This document shows, piece by piece, positions 58,477-64,000 of a DNA stretch of 64,000 bases (positions are counted from its first letter, which is position 1; every line of letters starts with the position of its first letter). The notes under the pieces are model-generated. The model was not told the DNA's origin and made no database searches. It worked only from the letters and a program-made list of their open reading frames with translations. Source of the stretch: Sphingomonas sp. HMP6 (GTDB taxonomy: Bacteria > Pseudomonadota > Alphaproteobacteria > Sphingomonadales > Sphingomonadaceae); the NCBI RefSeq assembly GCF_013374095.1, contig NZ_AP022672.1, positions 2,107,501 through 2,171,500 of the forward strand, in the 5' to 3' direction. Position numbers and translations under genes: made by a program.

Positions 58477-58539
58477 GGTACACCCCCCGGTGCGAGAAAG
58501 AATGAAGCATAGCGGAACGCCGCACGACGGCGCCAGCCT

Positions 58540-59532
58540 TTACGGTGTCGGCGTCGGGCCCGGCGCAGGCGCGGCGGGTTCGGGCGCGATAGAAACCGGG
58601 GCCGCGATATTGAGCGGCGCAGATGCGGGCGGTGCCGCACGGGTCGCGCGCGGCGTGGGGCGTGCGGCGGGCCGGGTCGATCGCGTCTCCGAAGTGGCGG
58701 TCGGCACGGTGGTCGACGCGGCGCCCGGCACGATCGGCTGAGTCGCGGCGGCCGGTTGGCCACGCGCGGTCAGCGACGCGGCGTCGATCGGCACATCCTT
58801 GATCGCAACCTTGCCGGTGCCGAGCGGCGCAACCGCCGTACCGCCGACGGTGATCTGCAATTTGTCGGGCCGCCCGACGTTGATCAGCGGGCCGTTCGCA
58901 TCGGCCGGAAGCGAATAGACTTCACCCGCCTTCAGCGTGCCGAGGAACAGCGTTTTTCCGGCGGTGTCATAGACCTTGAGCCAGACTTCGTCGGTCGCGG
59001 TCAGCACGACGGCGCCGGTCGGCACCGTCGGTGTCGCGACGGCGGCAGACGTTGGGGCCTCCGCCATCGTATTGTCCACAGGCGTCGCAGGCGCGCTTTC
59101 TTCGCCGCGGAACAGCGTGGTACCATAGAACAGGCCGACGCCGATCAGCAGCAGCACCGCGACAATCAACGCGCCGACCGCCACCCCGCGCGTCGGCACG
59201 CGCGACGGCTCGTCGATCTCATACGCTTCGTATTCGGTGCGGCGCGCCGCGCCTGGCTGATCGCTCGCGCCGCGGACTTCGCGCGCGATCGCGACCTCAT
59301 CAAGATCGACCGCGCGCGCATAGGCCTTAGCGAAACCGACTGAATAGGTGATCGACGGGAGCGCCGCATAATTGCCCGCCTCGATCGCCTCAAGCTGCCG
59401 CACCGGCACGCGCGTACGCGCCGCGATTTCGGCGAGCGACAGGCCCTGCGCTTCGCGTGCCTCGCGCAGTTTTTCTCCGGCGGTCTTTGGAAACAGAGTC
59501 GCCTCTTCGGGCGGATTCGGGTCGGTCATCAA
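58540..59532 (-). CDS. RodZ-like HTH membrane protein (DUF4115)
   Basis: 330 residues. An N-terminal Cro/RodZ-like HTH (KLREAREAQGLSLAEIAART) is followed by an acidic linker and one transmembrane helix (GVAVGALIVAVLLLIGVGLF, ~117-136). The periplasmic domain contains the DUF4115 pattern DEVWLKVYDTAGKTLFLGTL. The C-terminus is Ala/Pro/Arg rich. RodZ links MreB to wall synthesis; many alphaproteobacterial homologues keep this layout, and the exact role here is inferred. Confidence 0.85.
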   Translation of the reverse strand: MMTDPNPPEEATLFPKTAGEKLREAREAQGLSLAEIAARTRVPVRQLEAIEAGNYAALPSITYSVGFAKAYARAVDLDEVAIAREVRGASDQPGAARRTEYEAYEIDEPSRVPTRGVAVGALIVAVLLLIGVGLFYGTTLFRGEESAPATPVDNTMAEAPTSAAVATPTVPTGAVVLTATDEVWLKVYDTAGKTLFLGTLKAGEVYSLPADANGPLINVGRPDKLQITVGGTAVAPLGTGKVAIKDVPIDAASLTARGQPAAATQPIVPGAASTTVPTATSETRSTRPAARPTPRATRAAPPASAPLNIAAPVSIAPEPAAPAPGPTPTP

Positions 59533-59638
59533 TCTCTCCGACAGGATGGGTGCGGCCCATTCATTGTCCTGTCCTGCCAGCGTGTCTCACAAAGGGACGG
59601 CGACAAGTCAACGGCCCGTCACGTCGTCTACCTCGCGA

Positions 59639-61909
59639 TCACGCCAGTTCGACATTGTTTTCCGTCGCCCAAGCAAGCAGCGCGCCGCGCATGTCACGTG
59701 GGGGTGCCTTGAGCAGCGCCGCCATGTGCGCGGTCAGCGCTGCGCGATCGAGCGAGCGCAGCATCGCCTTGAGCGGCCCGACTGCGGCAGGCGTGATCGA
59801 CAGCCGGTCGATCCCGAGCCCGATCAACGCCATTGCCTCGAGCGGACGTCCGCCCATTTCGCCGCACACCGTGAGTTGCACCCCCGCCGCACGCGTCGGC
59901 TCGACCAGTTTTTGCAGGAAGCGCAGGATCGCCGCACTCAGCCAGTCATACCGCTCGGCAAGCTTTGGGTTGGCGCGATCGGCCGCGAACAGGAATTGCG
60001 TCAAGTCGTTGGTGCCGACCGACAGGAAGGAAATATTGGGCAGCAACAGGTCGAGCTGTTCGGCCAGCGCCGGAACTTCGAGCATCGCGCCATAGCGGAT
60101 TTCGCTGGGCAACTTCTTGCCCCGCCCGCTCAGCCATCCCCGCTGCGCTTCGAACAACGCGCGTGCCTCATCGAATTCCCACGGCTCGCTGACCATCGGG
60201 AACATCACGTTGAGCGTCCGACCGGCGGCCGCCTCCAGCAGCGCGCGCGCCTGCACCTTCATCAGCCCGTCGCGTTCGAGCGCGAGCCGGATCGCGCGCC
60301 AGCCCATCGCCGGATTTTCCTCGTCGGCATCGTCCTTGTTGAGATACGGCAGCGCCTTGTCGCCGCCGATATCGACCGTGCGGAAGATGACCGGGCGGTC
60401 CCCTGCGGCATCGAGGACATCCTTGTAGAGCCGCTGCTGCCGATCGCGCGACGGCAGGGTTGCCGAGACAAGGAACTGGAATTCGGTGCGGAACAGGCCG
60501 ATCCCATCGGCCCCGGTCACGTCGAGCGCCGACACGTCGTCGCGCAAGCCGGCGTTGACCATTACCGTCACGCGGTGCCCGTCCTTCGTCACCGGCGCCA
60601 CGCTCTTGAGCGCGGCGAACACCGCCTTGCGCTTCTGGCGAAGGTCGAGCGTGGTCTCGAACGCTTCCTCCATCGCGGTCGAGGGCCGCGCGAAGACGTT
60701 GCCCGCGGTCACGTCGAGCAGCAGCAGATCGCCCTCGCCGATCAGCCGCCGCACGTCGCGCACGCGCCCCAATACCGGCACGCCCATCGCCCGCGCGACG
60801 ATGGTCACGTGCGCGGTCAGCGATCCTTCTTCGAGGATCACCCCCTTCAGCCGCCGCCGGTCATATTCGAGGAGTTCCGCCGGACCCAGATTGCGCGCGA
60901 TCAGGATGGTATCTTGCCGCAGACCCATTTGCGCCGCAGTGCCCATCTGGCCCGAGACGGTGCGCAGCAGCCGGTTCGACAGATCCTCCAGATCGTGCAT
61001 CCGGTCGGCCAGCAACGGATCGTCGATCTGCCGCATCCGCATCCGCGTGCGTTGCTGGACGCGCTCGATCGCCGCCTCAGCAGTCAGGCCGCTGTCGATC
61101 GCCTCGTTGATGCGACGGCTCCAGCCCTCGTCATAGGCGAACATCTTATAGGTCTCGAGCACCTCTTCATGCTCGCCGCCGACGCCGAATTCGGCTTGCG
61201 CGGCGATCCGCTCGATCTGTTCGCGCATCTTGTCGAACGCGGCATAGACGCGGTGGCGCTCGGCCTCGGTATCCTCGGCCACCGTATGCTCGACATGCAC
61301 GCGCGGCTGATGGAACACGGCATAGCCGCTCGCCATCCCCTCGACGAGCTTGAGCCCGGCGATGCGCATCGGTGCGGTCGATTGCGGGCGGACGGTCGCG
61401 GCGCCGGTCGCATCGACCAGCTCGGCATTGGCGATCAGCTCGCTCAGCACCATCGCGACGGTCTGCAGCGCCTCGATCTCGACATCGTCGTAGCGGCGCG
61501 ATTCGACATGCTGGACGCACAGCACGCCGACCGCCTGTTCGCGCCGGATGATCGGCACGCCGGCGAAGCTGTGGAAACGGTCTTCGCCCGTCTCGGGCTT
61601 GTAGGCGAAATCGGGGTGCGAGGCGGCTTCGTCGAGGTTGAGCGTCTCGACTTGCGCGGCGATCGTGCCGACCAGCCCCTCGCCGAGCGCGAGCTTGGTG
61701 ACGTGCACCGCCTCCTGCGCGAGGCCGCGCGTGGCGTAGAGTTCGAGCACGCCTTCGCGCAGCAGATAGATCGAGCAGACCTCGCTCACCATCGCTTCGC
61801 CGACGATGCCGACGACGGCATTGAGCTTGGCTTGCGGTGCGGTGCGCGATGCCATCACGTCGTGAAGGCGACGGAGGATTTCACGGGCGGAGGCGGCGGC
61901 GGAGGGCAT
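59639..61909 (-). CDS. ptsP: Phosphoenolpyruvate-protein phosphotransferase PtsP (EI-Ntr)
   Basis: A 756-residue enzyme starting the nitrogen-type PTS phosphorelay. The N-terminal GAF domain (~20-160; EVCSIYLLREGVLELYATRG) senses small molecules. It is followed by the EI core with phosphohistidine site GSLTAHVTIVARAMG near residue 360 and the PEP-binding barrel (GIGLFRTEFQFL, TVCGEMGGRP). Elsewhere it responds to glutamine and 2-oxoglutarate, which suits the nearby glutamate synthase genes only loosely. Confidence 0.96.
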   Translation of the reverse strand: MPSAAASAREILRRLHDVMASRTAPQAKLNAVVGIVGEAMVSEVCSIYLLREGVLELYATRGLAQEAVHVTKLALGEGLVGTIAAQVETLNLDEAASHPDFAYKPETGEDRFHSFAGVPIIRREQAVGVLCVQHVESRRYDDVEIEALQTVAMVLSELIANAELVDATGAATVRPQSTAPMRIAGLKLVEGMASGYAVFHQPRVHVEHTVAEDTEAERHRVYAAFDKMREQIERIAAQAEFGVGGEHEEVLETYKMFAYDEGWSRRINEAIDSGLTAEAAIERVQQRTRMRMRQIDDPLLADRMHDLEDLSNRLLRTVSGQMGTAAQMGLRQDTILIARNLGPAELLEYDRRRLKGVILEEGSLTAHVTIVARAMGVPVLGRVRDVRRLIGEGDLLLLDVTAGNVFARPSTAMEEAFETTLDLRQKRKAVFAALKSVAPVTKDGHRVTVMVNAGLRDDVSALDVTGADGIGLFRTEFQFLVSATLPSRDRQQRLYKDVLDAAGDRPVIFRTVDIGGDKALPYLNKDDADEENPAMGWRAIRLALERDGLMKVQARALLEAAAGRTLNVMFPMVSEPWEFDEARALFEAQRGWLSGRGKKLPSEIRYGAMLEVPALAEQLDLLLPNISFLSVGTNDLTQFLFAADRANPKLAERYDWLSAAILRFLQKLVEPTRAAGVQLTVCGEMGGRPLEAMALIGLGIDRLSITPAAVGPLKAMLRSLDRAALTAHMAALLKAPPRDMRGALLAWATENNVELA

Positions 61910-62004
61910 TGCCTCGGGCTAACAGATTGTGGCGGCCCTTGGCTATCGTGCGGCGCACAAGATTTGCTTGGGGGCGCTGATAGCCGTGGCCGAGACGGCG
62001 CGGA

Positions 62005-62655
62005 TCAGGCCGTGGTGATCGTCCGCTGGAAGGCTTCGATATGCTTCTGGATACGCACGGCATCACTGCCGAGGGCGTCGAGCTGCTGCAGCCACAGCGC
62101 GCGTGCCCGCCGCAGCGCCCGCGGGTTGCGGGCATGGACCAGCGCGTTCTTGTAAGATAGCGCCAGATTGTAGTCGGCCGTCGCCAGATCCCAGCGCGTG
62201 CACATCAGTGAGCGGCTCGCCGTCAAAGCACCATCGCAGGAGAAGCTCTGCACCCGCGTTCCCGCGCGTGGATCGGGCCTGCCGGGATCGGGTATATCGA
62301 CCGGTATTTCCACCGCAGCCGGCTTGGGCGCCTCGAACAGTGTCGCCAGCCAGGTAAAGGACGAGCCATCGTCGGTCTGTGCCGTCGCGTGGAGCGGTTC
62401 GCTGGCGTTTGACGTTGTGCTATCGACGGCTGGTTCCGCAGCCGAAGCCACACCGTCCGCCGTGCTTCCCGTCGCCATCATGCCAATGCCGCCGACCGCC
62501 GCAACCGCAAGCAGCCCGGCCACGCCCATCCCGACCAGGGTCTTGATCGAAACGCGTTGCGGCGTCCTGGCAAGCGGGCAGCGCGCATCGGAACAGCGCA
62601 CCAGCGCGGCGCGCTCGGCGGACTTGTTACAGAGGCTGCAGCGATCCGAGGCCAT
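62005..62655 (-). CDS. Zinc-ribbon membrane protein with LprI-like end
   Basis: 216 residues. An N-terminal Cys-rich stretch (CSLCNKSAERAALVRCSDARC) may bind zinc in the cytosol. One transmembrane helix (~38-60) follows. After a Ser/Thr/Asp-rich linker, the C-terminal domain has paired Cys (SFSCDGALTASRSLMCTRWD) and helices ending in IEAFQRTI, resembling the DUF1311/LprI fold of secreted lysozyme-inhibitor-like proteins. No function known. It lies between ruvB and ptsP on the same strand. Confidence 0.65.
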   Translation of the reverse strand: MASDRCSLCNKSAERAALVRCSDARCPLARTPQRVSIKTLVGMGVAGLLAVAAVGGIGMMATGSTADGVASAAEPAVDSTTSNASEPLHATAQTDDGSSFTWLATLFEAPKPAAVEIPVDIPDPGRPDPRAGTRVQSFSCDGALTASRSLMCTRWDLATADYNLALSYKNALVHARNPRALRRARALWLQQLDALGSDAVRIQKHIEAFQRTITTA

Positions 62656-62706
62656 GATCTCAGAACGCTAGCAAAACAAAGTTAAATTCGGGTTAGCCAG
62701 GCGGCT

Positions 62707-63726
62707 TTAATCGAACAGTCCGTCCTGGCTCCCCGCCGGCGGGTTGAGCCCGAGATGCTTCCACCCGCCGGCATTGAGGCAGCGTCCGCGCGCGGTGCGC
62801 GCAATAAGGCCCAATTGGATGAGATAGGGTTCGATTACTTCCTCGACTGTGTCGCGCGGTTCGCTGAGACCCGCCGCGAGCGTCTCGACCCCGACCGGGC
62901 CACCGCGGTAGATGTCGGCGATCATCATCAGATAGCGCCGGTCCATCGCGTCTAGGCCGAGCTTGTCGACTTCGAGCCGGTTGAGTGCGGAATCGGCGGC
63001 GTGGGCATCCACCAGATCATGCCCGGCGGCATGCGCAAAATCGCGCACCCGGCGCAGCAGCCGCCCGGCGATGCGCGGCGTGCCGCGGGAGCGGCGGGCG
63101 ACTTCGCTGGCACCTTCGGGCGAGATGGCGAGGCCGAGCAGCCCGGCGGCGCGGGTGACGACGCTGGTCAGTTCCTCGACCGTGTAGAAGGTGAGGCGTA
63201 CCGGGATGCCGAAGCGATCGCGCAACGGTGTGGTGAGCAGCCCCTGCCGCGTCGTCGCGCCAACGAGGGTGAAGCGCGGCAAATCGATCCGTACGCTGCG
63301 CGCCGACGGCCCTTCGCCGATCATCAGATCGAGCGCGCGATCCTCCATCGCCGGGTAGAGCACTTCCTCCACCGCCGGTTGCAGCCGGTGGATCTCGTCG
63401 ATGAACAGCACGTCGCCATCCTCGAGATTGGTGAGGAGTGCGGCAAGATCACCCGACTTGGCGATGACCGGGCCGGAGGTCGCCCGGAACCCGACCCCCA
63501 TCTCGCGCGCGACGATCTGCGCGAGCGTCGTCTTGCCGAGCCCCGGCGGCCCAAAGAACAGGACATGGTCAAGCGCATCGCCGCGCGCCTTGGCAGCGGC
63601 GATGAAGATGCGCAGATTCTCGCGCGCCGCCTTCTGCCCGATGAAATCGTCGAGCGATTTCGGGCGGAGTGCGGCGTCGACGTCCTCGGGCGTGCGGGAT
63701 GGGGTTAGGAGGGGGTTATCGGTCAT
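62707..63726 (-). CDS. ruvB: Holliday junction branch migration helicase RuvB
   Basis: A 339-residue AAA motor that drives RuvA-bound Holliday junctions. Walker [10 protein letters not shown], Walker [12 protein letters not shown], the sensor-1 segment [16 protein letters not shown] and a C-terminal winged helix ([16 protein letters not shown]) are all clear. ATG 63726 overlaps the stop of the ParE-like gene as ATGA, an unusual upstream partner; ruvA or ruvC would be expected. Confidence 0.97.
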   Translation of the reverse strand: MTDNPLLTPSRTPEDVDAALRPKSLDDFIGQKAARENLRIFIAAAKARGDALDHVLFFGPPGLGKTTLAQIVAREMGVGFRATSGPVIAKSGDLAALLTNLEDGDVLFIDEIHRLQPAVEEVLYPAMEDRALDLMIGEGPSARSVRIDLPRFTLVGATTRQGLLTTPLRDRFGIPVRLTFYTVEELTSVVTRAAGLLGLAISPEGASEVARRSRGTPRIAGRLLRRVRDFAHAAGHDLVDAHAADSALNRLEVDKLGLDAMDRRYLMMIADIYRGGPVGVETLAAGLSEPRDTVEEVIEPYLIQLGLIARTARGRCLNAGGWKHLGLNPPAGSQDGLFD

Positions 63727-64000
63727 TGGTCGTCCCGCAGCGCTCGGCCGACATCGCGCGCCTGATGAAGGATGCGGTCGGTGATGACGGTGTCGCCGAT
63801 GACACGGTACAGAATCGCATGGGGCCGGTGCGATAGCGACCGAACATCCTTCCCGAGTTCCGGACGCTGGCGGCCAGCGAGCGGCTGCGCCTGCAACAAA
63901 CGGAATAGCCGACGAAAGCCCTCGACATAACGAGCAGAGGCGACCGCGCCATACTCTGTCGCGCCCGCATCGCCAATCTGTTCGAGATCGCGACGCGCCT
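63723..64000 (-). CDS. ParE-like toxin, 5' end beyond the window
   Basis: An open minus-strand frame reaching the right edge and ending at TGA 63723-63725. Its visible 91 residues ([12 protein letters not shown], then [20 protein letters not shown], then [20 protein letters not shown], ending [13 protein letters not shown]) match the ParE toxin fold. The start is off-window, where an antitoxin should be found. The overlap with ruvB would put the helicase in a toxin-antitoxin transcript. A longer antisense-frame ORF here (63716-63976) is a shadow. Confidence 0.85.
   Translation of the reverse strand, partial: ARRDLEQIGDAGATEYGAVASARYVEGFRRLFRLLQAQPLAGRQRPELGKDVRSLSHRPHAILYRVIGDTVITDRILHQARDVGRALRDDQ

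Noticed and set aside
59372..62155. 927-codon frame opposite rodZ-like and ptsP
   Set aside because: Covers several genes in antisense and is Arg/His-rich without motifs.

Overview
The window is GC-rich and looks like a chromosomal segment of a sphingomonad (Sphingomonas or a close relative, Alphaproteobacteria). This is inferred from the mix of a large TonB-dependent receptor beside a TPR-sulfotransferase and a CocE/NonD hydrolase, a gltD-gltB block next to uppP and a complex I NDUFA9-family gene, an FzlA-like protein, COQ7, and heavy antisense ORF shadowing typical of high GC. No 16S gene is present, so the genus is an inference.

Bases 1-16.8 kb hold accessory metabolism: the end of a sarcosine oxidase operon (soxA-soxG-MFS-purU) that turns N-methyl groups into tetrahydrofolate-bound C1 units and formate; a DUF3089 hydrolase; a TonB receptor / sulfotransferase / Tat-exported CocE hydrolase group; and a divergent LysR-controlled four-gene cluster (AhpD-like, PNPOx-like, DUF1348, cytochrome P460) with a candidate operator. 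From 13.1 to 19.1 kb there are three gene remnants (GST, DUF2254, SulP) around a YcbB-type L,D-transpeptidase. A copper P-type ATPase follows.

Bases 22073-33370 are an 11.3-kb genomic island integrated at the 3' end of tRNA-Leu(CAG), with attL and attR copies, matching arm-site repeats and a P4-type integrase. Its core is a minus-strand cassette: excisionase-like HTH, Zn-finger/HTH protein, a second tyrosine recombinase, a 1363-residue type IIG restriction-modification enzyme, and a small HTH-like protein. An IS1380-family element with 4-bp TTAA target duplications sits inside the cassette. Removing it in silico restores the reading frame of the Zn-finger gene, which then ends in a stop overlapping the recombinase start. 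The original operon can therefore be read directly. This recombinase-coupled type IIG module is the best candidate here for an under-described defence system.

Bases 33.5-64 kb are mostly core genome: NDUFA9-like, uppP, gltD, a DUF2059 gene wedged inside the gltDB operon, gltB, fzlA-like, csaA. Then comes a long minus-strand run (proA, a ParDE-type toxin-antitoxin, nadD, rsfS, rlmH, envC-like, ctpA, dsbB, coq7 and membrane proteins). A second minus-strand run follows (ParE-like toxin, ruvB, a Zn-ribbon membrane protein, ptsP, rodZ-like, cpoB, tilS, ftsH, terminator). The second ParE-like gene runs off the right edge and overlaps the ruvB start.
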